Assembly (NCBI RefSeq): GCF_024505165.1
Contig: NZ_JANIBK010000028.1
Span: 1-38,123, forward strand
Source of the DNA: Methylomonas rivi
Lineage (GTDB): Bacteria; Pseudomonadota; Gammaproteobacteria; Methylococcales; Methylomonadaceae
Length of the DNA: 38,123 nt
Reading direction: 5' to 3'
This document shows, piece after piece, positions 1 through 6,624 of this stretch. Position numbers and translations under genes: made by a program. How positions within the stretch are numbered: position 1 is the first letter of the stretch; each line of letters opens with the position of its first letter. The notes beneath the pieces are model-generated. The model saw nothing but the letters and a program-made list of their open reading frames with translations, was not told the origin of the DNA and searched no databases.

Positions 1-137
1 CCGGAAATGCTGACCGTATGGGTCAGATACTCGCGTACCTCATCCGCCAGCGGTTTTAACTGGTCTTTCGACAGGGACCGGATGTCTGCTGGGTTATGGA
101 TAGTATCGAGTAAAGGGAAATTTCCTGAAAATGTCAT
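1..137 (-). CDS. dxs: 1-deoxy-D-xylulose-5-phosphate synthase, N-terminal fragment
   Basis: Only the first 45 codons are in the window; the gene runs off the left edge. The product starts MTFSGNFPLLDTIHNP and continues with a segment ending EYLTHTVSIS, the typical N-terminus of Dxs, which condenses pyruvate and glyceraldehyde 3-phosphate as the first step of the MEP isoprenoid pathway in the cytosol. A purine-rich AGAAGGAAG lies about 11 nt before the ATG. It lies 52 bp downstream of ispA on the same strand, the usual gammaproteobacterial order xseB-ispA-dxs, so it probably belongs to that operon. The catalytic thiamine-binding parts are outside the window, so the call rests on the N-terminus and context. 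Confidence 0.85.
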   Translation of the reverse strand, partial: MTFSGNFPLLDTIHNPADIRSLSKDQLKPLADEVREYLTHTVSIS

Positions 138-189
138 GCTGATAAAGCTTCCTTCTAACTAGGGTCTATGCGCGAATGGGCAATGAGAA

Positions 190-1083
190 TTAGTGTGTAC
201 GTTCGATAATGTACAAAGACAGTTCGCGCAATAAATCGGCTTCGCTGCCGAAACCGGCCAGACTGGCAACGGCTTGTTCGTGCAATTCCTGGGCTTTTTG
301 TTTGGCGCCAGCCATGCCGAGCAAGGCTGGGTAGGTGGGTTTGTCGTTGTCGACATCCTTGCCTTGGGTTTTGCCCAACGTGGCCGTGTCGCTTTCCACG
401 TCCAGAATATCATCCTTAACTTGGAACGACAGCCCTATACATTTGGCGTAATGATCCAGATTTTTGGCCACCACCGGATCCAAGTCGGGCTTGGACAGCG
501 CGGCCATGTTGACGCTCGCGCGAATCAAGGCGCCGGTTTTATGAATATGCATGTTTTCCAGTTCCGGCAGGTTCAGTTTGGTGCCCACGGACGCCAAATC
601 GATCGCCTGCCCGCCGACCATGCCTTGCGAGCCGCTGGCTTTGGTTAAGTTGCTGATCATTTTTAAACGCGCGGCGGCGTCTACCCGGATGCTGGGATCG
701 TTGGCCAGTATTTCAAAAGCCAATGCCTGCAAGGCGTCGCCAGCCAGGATGGCGGTGGCTTCGTCGTACGCTTTATGGCAGGTGGGTTTACCGCGGCGCA
801 GATCGTCGTTGTCCATGGCCGGCAAGTCGTCATGGATCAACGAATACACGTGAATAAATTCCACCGCGCAGGCAGGGCCATCCAGCACCTCTTCGCTTAA
901 ACCCAAAGCCTGTCCCGTTGCGTAGGTCAGCAGCGGCCGGGTGCGCTTGCCGCCGTCCAGTACCGTATAGCGCATGGCTTGATGCAGTTTTTGCGGCAGA
1001 ATATTTTCGCCGGGCAAACGGGCGTCCAAGGCGCGTTCGACACGGTTTTGGCAGGCAGTCAGGTAGGCTTTTAATTTACTCAT
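190..1083 (-). CDS. ispA: Farnesyl diphosphate synthase (geranyltranstransferase)
   Basis: A 297-aa polyprenyl synthetase that adds two isopentenyl diphosphates to dimethylallyl diphosphate to make farnesyl diphosphate, the precursor of quinones, undecaprenyl carrier and hopanoids. Both metal-binding motifs are visible: the first Asp-rich motif DDLPAMD at about residues 85-91 and the second, DDILD, at about 224-228. The GGKRTRP substrate-binding segment is at about 44-50. Length is normal for the short-chain IspA group. The start overlaps the 3' end of xseB by 8 nt, implying translational coupling, and dxs follows 52 bp downstream. The product ends RTH and looks intact. Confidence 0.96.
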   Translation of the reverse strand: MSKLKAYLTACQNRVERALDARLPGENILPQKLHQAMRYTVLDGGKRTRPLLTYATGQALGLSEEVLDGPACAVEFIHVYSLIHDDLPAMDNDDLRRGKPTCHKAYDEATAILAGDALQALAFEILANDPSIRVDAAARLKMISNLTKASGSQGMVGGQAIDLASVGTKLNLPELENMHIHKTGALIRASVNMAALSKPDLDPVVAKNLDHYAKCIGLSFQVKDDILDVESDTATLGKTQGKDVDNDKPTYPALLGMAGAKQKAQELHEQAVASLAGFGSEADLLRELSLYIIERTH

Positions 1084-1309
1084 CGTTAAAGGGCTCCAGG
1101 CTTTGTTGGCCGTTTTTTTCTAATAATATCTGTACTTTTTGTTCGGCTTCCTGCAAAGCTTGCTGGCAGGTGCGGGTCAGTTTGATACCGCGTTCGAAGG
1201 ATTTCAAGGACTCTTCCAAAGAGAGTTCGCCGCGTTCCATTTGCTCAACCAGCTGTTCCAGTTCCTGCATGGCCTCTTCAAATTGGGAAGCGTTTTTTCT
1301 TCTCGACAT
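1076..1309 (-). CDS. xseB: Exodeoxyribonuclease VII small subunit
   Basis: A 77-aa protein with the XseB pattern: an N-terminal [16 protein letters not shown] segment, then [24 protein letters not shown], a helical hairpin rich in Glu and Leu. In the family it is the small, non-catalytic subunit of ExoVII, which binds XseA and degrades single-stranded DNA to oligonucleotides. Length is normal. It is the first gene of the xseB-ispA-dxs cluster and overlaps ispA by 8 nt. No clear Shine-Dalgarno precedes the ATG. XseA is not in the window. Confidence 0.93.
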   Translation of the reverse strand: MSRRKNASQFEEAMQELEQLVEQMERGELSLEESLKSFERGIKLTRTCQQALQEAEQKVQILLEKNGQQSLEPFNDE

Positions 1310-1345
1310 ATAATGTACAAAACAGTGCTCAAAAAATGACCGAGC

Positions 1346-1351
1346 ATTATA
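1346..1351 (-). promoter_or_regulatory. Candidate -10 box for xseB-ispA-dxs
   Basis: On the minus strand a perfect TATAAT lies about 37 nt upstream of the xseB ATG. No good -35 hexamer is found 16-18 bp further upstream, so this is a candidate only. The rest of 1310-1495 holds no gene. A short AACC/GGTT stem followed by a T run near 1423-1436 could end transcription of the upstream toxin gene, but the stem is only 4 bp. Confidence 0.35.
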
Positions 1352-1495
1352 GTATGTTTTGCCTAATGCCGGACATCGAAGAACAATAGAATGAAAAGTT
1401 TTGGTAATTCAACTGGATAAAAAACCGGCTGGTTCATTTTCCAACCGTAGAAGAACTCTGCGGAACTATAAAATAGACACTTTATGGACAGGTTT

Positions 1496-1759
1496 TTAAT
1501 CGTATATTTCCCGCCGATGGCCGACGGTAACCACTAGAATTACCAGCTTGTCGTCAATGATACGGGTCAAGATACGGTAGTTTCCGGCTCGGTATCGCCA
1601 TAGACCGGCTAGTTCGCCTTGAAGATTTTTTCCTACGGCTCTCGGGTCTTCGAGTGCTTCGATTCGAAGTAGAACCTCTTTAATTCGTTTTTTGGTTGCT
1701 TGGTCGAGTTTCGAGAACTGCTTAGCGGCTTTGGGGGTAAATTCAATTTTATAGGCCAT
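1496..1759 (-). CDS. RelE/ParE-family toxin, module 1
   Basis: An 87-aa protein with the RelE/ParE fold signature: MAYKIEFTPKAAKQFSKL, then a two-helix segment (residues 15-36), then the strands LWRYRAGNYRILTRI and LVILVVTVGHRREIYD. The conserved basic residues of the family (Arg in YRAGNYRI, His-Arg in GHRREIY) are present, so a ribosome-dependent mRNA-cleaving activity is plausible. It overlaps the upstream antitoxin gene by 11 nt, the standard type II arrangement. It is paralogous to the toxin at 2299-2556. Substrate specificity (RelE interferase or ParE gyrase poison) cannot be told from sequence alone; the GHR..IY ending favours RelE. Confidence 0.87.
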   Translation of the reverse strand: MAYKIEFTPKAAKQFSKLDQATKKRIKEVLLRIEALEDPRAVGKNLQGELAGLWRYRAGNYRILTRIIDDKLVILVVTVGHRREIYD

Positions 1760-1961
1760 TGTCCGTCATTAGTTTATCTAGCGAGATGCTAGATTCCCCG
1801 CTTTCGATGAATTCTTTATAGGCTGATTCGGCAAGTTTGGCGTCGGCTTGGTCTTCGGCGTATTCGTCCAGCAATCGATTTAGGAAGACTGCGAGGTTTT
1901 GGCCGGCGTCTTGCGCGGCGTGGATCAATCTGTTTTCGATTGGTGCAGGTAATTCAATCAT
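1749..1961 (-). CDS. Antitoxin of RelBE-type module 1
   Basis: A 70-aa protein, MIELPAPIENRLIHAA and onward, with a short N-terminal strand and two helices like ribbon-helix-helix antitoxins, followed by an acidic C-terminal tail expected to wrap the toxin. An in-frame GTG 9 nt upstream is possible, but the ATG at 1961 is preferred: GGAG sits 8 nt before it and the paralogous antitoxin (2546-2743) aligns from this methionine. The stop overlaps the toxin start by 11 nt. By analogy with RelB it neutralises its partner and represses the operon; neither activity is shown by the sequence itself. Confidence 0.8.
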   Translation of the reverse strand: MIELPAPIENRLIHAAQDAGQNLAVFLNRLLDEYAEDQADAKLAESAYKEFIESGESSISLDKLMTDNGL

Positions 1962-2298
1962 GGTTTGCACTCCGATAAGTTCGGTTAGAAGTTTAACATT
2001 TCTTCGATATTTTGATTGATGATTGGCTGGCTGGGCTTCGACTAGACACCAACCATTACCTTAAAACCGTGGGCGTTGCCCATACCCATCAGGGTTAACC
2101 AACCTGAACCCGTAGAACTGCGCTTTTTGCTGCTCGTAGTGCGAGCGATAAAAAACTACGTTCGCTACGCTCTATAACAACAGCAAACGTCGAAAAAAGC
2201 CGGCCAGAGAGTCCAATTATAAAACCGCCACTGACACCGATGGATATTCACAGGGTTGAAGGCTCAGTATCGCCAATATTGGCCAGCAACCTAAACGG
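1962..2298. other. Gene-free spacer between the two TA modules
   Basis: About 340 bp without a credible gene. It must hold the promoter of module 1. Around 2130-2190 there is an imperfect inverted pair (CGTAGTGCGAGCG against CGTTCGCTACG) separated by an A-rich stretch; its identity is unknown. No REP head-and-hairpin unit like those near dnaK is recognised here. Confidence 0.4.
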
Positions 2299-2556
2299 CT
2301 AGCGTCGGTAAACGTCTTTTCTATGACCAATAGTGGCGACAAGGATCAAAAGTTCTTGGTCGTGAATAGCATAGATAATGCGGTAATCGCCGACGCGTAA
2401 ACGGTAAAGTTCATGCTCTTGAAGCTTTTTAATGCCGGATGGCCGAGGGTTGACCGATAAGGTTTGTATGGCGTCTAAAAGGCGGGTCTGGGTTTGCGGC
2501 GGTAGTTTTAACAGGTCTTTCTGTGCGGATGGCTTGATTTGAATGCTATACGCCAT
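2299..2556 (-). CDS. RelE/ParE-family toxin, module 2
   Basis: An 85-aa RelE-like toxin starting MAYSIQIKPSAQKDLLKL, with the family strands ELYRLRVGDYRIIYAI and LLILVATIGHRKDVYRR. The start at 2556 is chosen because it matches the MAYKIEF start of module 1 and gives the same 11-nt overlap with its antitoxin; a frame extension to MNNSGQS upstream is less likely. The GDYRII and GHRKDVY segments are the hallmark of RelE mRNA interferases. It diverges clearly from the module 1 toxin, so the pair is an old duplication or two separate acquisitions of related modules. Confidence 0.88.
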   Translation of the reverse strand: MAYSIQIKPSAQKDLLKLPPQTQTRLLDAIQTLSVNPRPSGIKKLQEHELYRLRVGDYRIIYAIHDQELLILVATIGHRKDVYRR

Positions 2557-2743
2557 GCTCTGCCCTGAATTGTTCAAGGCTAACGCCGCCCTCTTCTTTC
2601 AAGGCAATTTCAGCTTGTTCGATATCTTGGCGATCTTCAAGATATTCCTGCAAAAGCGCATCCAGGAACACCAAAGGCGATTGGCCTGCCACGCGAGCGG
2701 CGGTAATCAAAAGGTTTTCGGTGGGTTGGGGAATCTGAATCAT
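2546..2743 (-). CDS. Antitoxin of RelBE-type module 2
   Basis: A 65-aa protein (MIQIPQPTENLLITAARVAG at the N-terminus) homologous to the module 1 antitoxin: both share the MI-(E/Q)-(L/I)-P-x-P-x-EN start and a GQ-x-x-x-VFL segment, and both end in an acidic tail. The leader TGGAGcgcagaccATG is nearly the same as the CGGAGtgcaaaccATG of module 1. It probably binds DNA through a ribbon-helix-helix and blocks the toxin, as known for RelB-type antitoxins. A perfect 16-bp palindrome lies 63 bp upstream and may be its operator. Confidence 0.8.
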   Translation of the reverse strand: MIQIPQPTENLLITAARVAGQSPLVFLDALLQEYLEDRQDIEQAEIALKEEGGVSLEQFRAEHGV

Positions 2744-2805
2744 GGTCTGCGCTCCATTAATAACGGCCCAAATATATCAAAATATAACCGTTGTCGGCGG
2801 GAGTT

Positions 2806-2821
2806 TCGTAACGCGTTACGA
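2806..2821. promoter_or_regulatory. 16-bp perfect palindrome upstream of TA module 2
   Basis: TCGTAACGCGTTACGA is its own reverse complement. It lies 63 bp upstream of the module 2 antitoxin start, where a promoter/operator would be expected. Binding by the antitoxin or toxin-antitoxin complex is inference. Confidence 0.4.
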
Positions 2822-2874
2822 TATTTATGGATTGCCACTAAGCGGCCACCACCGCAGCCGATCCCACAAACGGA

Positions 2875-3240
2875 TTAAAGTGCAGGTTTTGAATATGTTT
2901 CTGGCACTGCTTGAAGGTTATGGGGTAAGGCGCGGCTTGTTGGATGCAGCACTTGCAACTGGTTTTTGAGGCGATACCGCTGGCTAGCACGGGGGCGCCG
3001 GTGACTTTCAGCAAATGGGCTCGGGACACGTGCCACAATCGGTTTGGTTTGGTTGATGTCCGATTCCAGTAGCTCGACTTTGAGTTGTGCGAGGTTAATC
3101 AGGGTGTATTTGCCGATGCGTTTGGTGGGTAGGTAGTCTTTTTCATCCAGCCCAGGGCTACGCCTTCTTTGATGCCGGTGTGCTAGGCAAGGTAGCGCAG
3201 CGTGCAGACGCCTATGAATTGAATTTGACCTGTTTGCAGG
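2875..3240 (-). pseudogene. Decayed small DNA-binding (excisionase/HTH-like) gene
   Basis: Read on the minus strand, one frame gives QFIGVCTLRYLA, a TAG stop, then HTGIKEGVALGW. A second frame takes up the same reading as LDEKDYLPTKRIGKYTLINL, then AQLKVELLESD. Joined, this resembles small phage-type winged-helix or excisionase-like proteins (a helix-turn-helix, then GKYTLINLAQL). One nonsense codon and one frameshift separate the parts, so the gene is dead. The recognisable part is about 3010-3240; the frame stays open to a stop at 2875 without recognised content. Exact family is uncertain. It may be a relic of the element that brought the neighbouring island genes. Confidence 0.5.
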
Positions 3241-3260
3241 GAAACACCTATAGTTCTTTA

Positions 3261-3293
3261 TTAAAGATGGATTTAATTTTAATCCATCTTTAA
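3261..3293. promoter_or_regulatory. 33-bp inverted repeat, probable operator of the HTH gene
   Basis: Two perfect 13-nt arms (TTAAAGATGGATT and AATCCATCTTTAA) flank a 7-nt centre (TAATTTT). The right arm ends 35 bp before the preferred start of the HTH regulator gene at 3329. A terminator is unlikely because no intact gene ends just before it and the arms are A+T-rich. An autoregulatory binding site for the adjacent HTH protein is the simplest reading. Confidence 0.55.
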
Positions 3294-3328
3294 TTAATAT
3301 GTCGATATTTTTGGATTATTTATTAATC

Positions 3329-3727
3329 ATGTCCGACATAAAAACAAGATTGTTAAAAGCAATAGAAAGCCTTGATTTAACGTTTCCGCAGCTAGAAAGA
3401 AGAACAGGAATAAAGGCAATGAAGTGGCGGAACCTGAAGAACACAGCTACGCGCGTAAATGAAGATCACTTAGAAGGGTTAAAGAAAATTTGCCCTCAAT
3501 ACATTTATTGGGTGATGACCGGCGAAGAGCTACCTGAATCGGGACAGATCAGACCAGCGCAAGATAAAGATGAAGAACAAGAGCGAAATAAAGACAATAA
3601 TTTACTAACGCCAGAAATAAAGCTGGCAATTAAGCACGTTGCACGAAAAATCCTTGAAGAAACAGAAACAGAAACAGAAACAGAAACAGAAAAAGAAAAA
3701 GAAAAAACGAAAACAAAAGCCGACTAA
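3329..3727 (+). CDS. Phage-type HTH transcriptional regulator with Glu-Thr/Lys tail
   Basis: A 132-aa protein from the ATG at 3329. Residues 1-65 resemble the short phage-repressor-like HTH proteins of proteobacteria: LLKAIESLDLTFPQLERRTG, then RWRNLKNTATRVNEDHLEGL-like spacing, then YIYWVMTGEELPESGQI, a motif typical of that group. The C-terminal part is charged and ends in a low-complexity ET/EK/TK run encoded by a hexamer repeat. An upstream ATG at 3299 would add 10 residues (MSIFLDYLLI) but begins 6 nt from the inverted repeat; neither start has a strong ribosome site. The next gene follows after 57 bp on the same strand, so it probably controls that operon. DNA target and ligand are unknown. 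Confidence 0.7.
   Translation: MSDIKTRLLKAIESLDLTFPQLERRTGIKAMKWRNLKNTATRVNEDHLEGLKKICPQYIYWVMTGEELPESGQIRPAQDKDEEQERNKDNNLLTPEIKLAIKHVARKILEETETETETETEKEKEKTKTKAD
3659..3706 (+). repeat. In-frame hexamer microsatellite (GAAACA x5, GAAAAA x3)
   Basis: Eight hexamers in a row within the 3' end of the HTH gene, encoding alternating Glu-Thr then Glu-Lys. Since the unit is 6 nt, copy-number change alters tail length without breaking the frame. Confidence 0.9.
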
Positions 3728-3784
3728 GATCGCTCACCAACCGATGAATTCAGATATTACGTACTTTACACATGAGGGATAAAT

Positions 3785-4507
3785 ATGATAGGAGATAACC
3801 CGGCGGCAAGACTGTTGGCGATTTTAGAGGCTGGAGCCCTCCAAAATTCTAAAAATAACTGTCGAAACGTCTGGCGCGAGCTATTGGGAGTCCAAACAGG
3901 TAGAGATGCTCTCCTAATGTCAAGAATAGGAAAAGTCATGGAGTTGCCCGAGCAGGCAATTGAGATAATAAACAGGGATTTTCCAAACCAGAAAAGTACG
4001 TTCAACCATTGGAATACAAAGGTCAATCAAGCCTTTTCGCAGCAGAATCTCAATTCCGAATGGGGTAGCTTCCAAGCTCAGATAGATCAACATACTTTGA
4101 CGTATCTGAGGTTAACCGCTGAACTTATTCAAACAAAGCTTCCAACAAAGCTCTTGGAGCAAGAAACAATAGAAGAACTTCGGTCTCGAATTAACCAGCT
4201 TCTTAACGAAGTAATTGATGGAGATTTCAAAAATGAGATCGTGGAATATGTGGCTCGTTATCTTCAACGCATAATAACTGCACTAGACGAGTACAGGATA
4301 TCAGGCGCGGTCCCAATTATTGAGGCAGTGGATGCTTCCTTGGGACACGCTTTCTTTGATGAATCGTATCGCGAAGTTATTACTAAAACCGAGTTCGGCC
4401 AGAAGTTTATTACTGTTCTTAGTGCTGTAGCGTCAGCAGTAACAATTGCTATAGGCGCACCTGAATTACCTCATGTCATACATTTGCTGTTAGAGAAATT
4501 TAGATGA
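3785..4507 (+). CDS. Unrecognised 240-aa protein with hydrophobic C-terminus
   Basis: I do not recognise a named domain. The protein starts MIGDNPAARLLAILEAG, is mostly helical in composition and contains CRNVWRELLGV (about 26-36), LMSRIGKVMELPEQAIEII (about 44-62) and STFNHWNTKVNQAF (about 71-84). A hydrophobic stretch near 209-227 (FITVLSAVASAVTIAIGAP) could be one membrane helix. It has a good ribosome site (GAGGG, 6 nt before ATG), sits 57 bp after the HTH regulator and 165 bp before the RNase A-like gene, and is A+T-rich compared with the core genes. Its position suggests a partner, immunity or sensor role for the neighbours; that is inference. Confidence 0.72.
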   Translation: MIGDNPAARLLAILEAGALQNSKNNCRNVWRELLGVQTGRDALLMSRIGKVMELPEQAIEIINRDFPNQKSTFNHWNTKVNQAFSQQNLNSEWGSFQAQIDQHTLTYLRLTAELIQTKLPTKLLEQETIEELRSRINQLLNEVIDGDFKNEIVEYVARYLQRIITALDEYRISGAVPIIEAVDASLGHAFFDESYREVITKTEFGQKFITVLSAVASAVTIAIGAPELPHVIHLLLEKFR

Positions 4508-4605
4508 ATAAGAAGACGGAGGCCGGTCGTGCAGCATAGAAAAGTCGTTCAAAAATACTCTAATACAAGACCGGTCCTGTTTCTTGTGAAACATCGTCGA
4601 CAATA

Positions 4606-4633
4606 TTGACACAACTTAAACAGCGACTATGCT
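4606..4633 (+). promoter_or_regulatory. Sigma-70 promoter of the RNase A-like gene
   Basis: A perfect -35 TTGACA (4606-4611) and a TATGCT -10 (4628-4633) are separated by 16 bp. Transcription would start about 30 nt before the ATG at 4673, so this gene likely has its own promoter besides any read-through from the 240-aa gene. Confidence 0.6.
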
Positions 4634-4672
4634 CGGTGGCGTAGGTGGCACTTCACTCTTTGGGAGAACTAC

Positions 4673-5254
4673 ATGGCATACAACCGTTCTTATAGCCTTC
4701 AGGACACTGCCAACATCCTGAACGCCAGTGAAGGGAGACCTAGGCCCGGAGTCCCTCTAACCAAGGCAGAGAGCGGGCATGCGATTTCTCTTCATACCCG
4801 CGAACGTGTGGATAGTTTTTCTCGGCCCAAGAAGAAGAACGGCAAGGACGCTAAACTTCCCCGTGAAGATTCTATATTCTTAGTTGACCGCCACTCTCTA
4901 GTATCTATGGTACACGAAGCGCTGAACTCGCGTTCTGGACAGAGTGAGTTAGAAAGACTTAATGAACCAGATGTTTCGTCGGTAGAAATTCAATCGGTAG
5001 TTCTTCGACAAGGGAAGGATTTCGACATTTTCACCGTATATAGGCCGAAGAAAGGGCAGATGTCTTTCGACTGGGCGTCCGTGGTAAAGGGAGACGGTTA
5101 CATCGTGCTAATCTATATCCTTGTCTGCAAGATTCCAAACTCAAGTAGTCAAGAAATTCACATTCAGACAGCTTTCCCCAAAGACTACGCAAGGACTCAG
5201 GGGGACGAAATTTTCAGAGACACTCCCAGGCCAGGCTCGAAGCACTACAAATAA
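4673..5254 (+). CDS. Stand-alone protein resembling bacterial RNase A-like (CdiA-CT type) toxin domain
   Basis: A 193-aa protein. From about residue 32 it shows the plan of bacterial RNase A-type toxin domains: an early histidine motif (ESGHAISLHT, about 33-42), a long variable middle with short basic runs, then a late strand ending HIQTAFP (about 163-169), matching the Thr-Ala-Tyr/Phe-Pro ending of that family. These domains normally sit at the C-terminus of large contact-dependent toxins and cut RNA. Here the domain stands alone with about 30 extra N-terminal residues (MAYNRSYSLQDTANIL) and no signal peptide. It has a strong ribosome site (GGGAG, 6 nt before ATG) and its own promoter. The family call comes from motif memory only; RNase activity is not proven and the catalytic residues need alignment. 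Confidence 0.5.
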   Translation: MAYNRSYSLQDTANILNASEGRPRPGVPLTKAESGHAISLHTRERVDSFSRPKKKNGKDAKLPREDSIFLVDRHSLVSMVHEALNSRSGQSELERLNEPDVSSVEIQSVVLRQGKDFDIFTVYRPKKGQMSFDWASVVKGDGYIVLIYILVCKIPNSSSQEIHIQTAFPKDYARTQGDEIFRDTPRPGSKHYK

Positions 5255-5288
5255 GGCACGGGCAAGGTCTTGCAATAATGCATTTTTG

Positions 5289-6068
5289 TTAGGCTACTGG
5301 CCTCATTGTTCTGCATTTGGGGAAGCCACTACAGCCCCAGAATTCTTTGCCTTGGTTTTCGCCGTTTTTGACAGTGCGTAATAACATCGGTTTGCCGCAT
5401 TTTGGGCAGGCGTTTTCGACTTGTTGGCGTTTTTGTTCGACGATGGTTTTGACATGTTCGACGTGCTGGATGTGGGTTTTTAGCGAGGGTTTTAGACGTC
5501 CTGCTTGAATTTTGTGGCGGATGGCGGCAATTTCCTTGCCGGTCAAAATGCGTTGTTGTTTGCTTTTGATGTAGCGGATGTAGCCGCCGGCATAGACTAC
5601 ATTTTCCGGCATGGGCGTTTTGAAGTTGCTGTCGCCAATAAAGACGACCAGCGAGAATATCTTTTCGGGTTCTATGCCTAGTGCACTTTGCAGCGTTTGC
5701 GCGTGTTTGTAGTTTTGGTGTAGCGGGTTTTGAAATTGGTTGGTGTGGCGATATATCTTTTGTGTCCAGGTCTTTTGGTTGGCTCCGCCATATATCCAGC
5801 CTTTCATGTTTTTGGTTTCGATGACGAATACGCCATAGGGCGAGACGATGACGTGGTCTATCTGGGTGGTGCCGTCTTCGGTGGGTAAGGTGACATTTTT
5901 GAAGAGGGTGTAGACGTTTTTGTCGAGGCGGAATTTCGCCATTACGTTAACCAGAAATTCGCCCAAAATGCCTTTAAATGTCGGCGATTTAAGGAGGCCG
6001 ACGATTGCCGAAAAGAGGAATACCCACCAGAAGGTTGCAATGTAGTTGCCAATTAGTTGTGTGTTCAT
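5289..6068 (-). CDS. NERD-domain protein with topoisomerase-type zinc finger
   Basis: A 259-aa protein with three parts: an N-terminal membrane helix (about 8-26), a NERD (nuclease-related) domain (about 33-150) and a C-terminal topoisomerase I-type zinc finger with Cys at 221, 224, 246 and 252 (CPKCG and GCSGFPKC). The NERD core contains QIDHVIVSPYGVFVIETKN; Asp71, Glu84 and Lys86 match the D-(E/Q)xK nuclease centre. Family members are suspected DNA-processing enzymes, but their role is unsettled. The start has AAGGA 6 nt upstream. It faces the RNase A-like gene tail to tail, with 34 bp between the stops. It lies within the accessory island, so a mobile-element or defence link is possible but unproven. 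Confidence 0.85.
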   Translation of the reverse strand: MNTQLIGNYIATFWWVFLFSAIVGLLKSPTFKGILGEFLVNVMAKFRLDKNVYTLFKNVTLPTEDGTTQIDHVIVSPYGVFVIETKNMKGWIYGGANQKTWTQKIYRHTNQFQNPLHQNYKHAQTLQSALGIEPEKIFSLVVFIGDSNFKTPMPENVVYAGGYIRYIKSKQQRILTGKEIAAIRHKIQAGRLKPSLKTHIQHVEHVKTIVEQKRQQVENACPKCGKPMLLRTVKNGENQGKEFWGCSGFPKCRTMRPVA

Positions 6069-6261
6069 TGTCGATCCTTTTTTCTAGCTTTTTTGATGGG
6101 TGTGTTGGTTTACAGGCTGCAGTTCTATGCCGATTCCGTGTAATTAGAGCGGAGTTTTGGTGCTAGTATAGAAGATAGTGGGCGAAGAAAAATACCGGTT
6201 ATTTCGGTCTTTGCCCGATAATCTATAGTTTGGGTGTCACAAATAACAGCGGGCAAAGGAA

Positions 6262-6536
6262 ATGGAATTAGAGATAACCTGGCCAAGAGTAATCTGTGTT
6301 TGGTGGGCATTGCTGTGGAGAAATCTTCTGGCTCTGATCATTGCTTTAGCGCTCGGCGTAATTTTTTGGGTTTTTTTGCCGCTTTCTGTGTATTCGCAGG
6401 TATTCCTAAAGAGTCTGGGTTGTTTATCGCTCGTGCATTTGGAACCACTTTAGGCGTATTAGCTTCGGTGTATGCAATCAAACTCCTGCTCGGAAAAGAA
6501 ATTGGGGATTTCAGGATTATGCTTATCAAGAAGTAA
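6262..6536 (+). pseudogene. Frameshifted small inner-membrane protein gene
   Basis: The first frame gives MELEITWPRVICVWWALLWRN and a hydrophobic helix up to about residue 48, then loses homology. A neighbouring frame takes over at about 6400 with GLFIARAFGTTLGVLASVYA and ends IGDFRIMLIKK. Together they form one protein of about 90 residues with two membrane helices, of a type widespread in proteobacteria without known function. A frameshift near 6390-6405 breaks it. A sequencing error cannot be excluded from one read of the sequence. Confidence 0.65.
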
Positions 6537-6624
6537 ATGTAAATGCCCTCCAACTGTGGGGCGTACCGAAAACGAATAACAAAATTCTTCTGCGATTTTG
6601 GCAATCAACCAACGCAATACTGGC

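Noticed and set aside
2744-3040. Small frames on both strands in the region before TA module 2.
   Set aside because: No ribosome site, no motif; they overlap decayed sequence and a palindrome.
5121-5381. 86-codon plus-strand frame after the RNase A-like gene.
   Set aside because: It overlaps the 3' end of that gene and the NERD gene, without ribosome site or homology.
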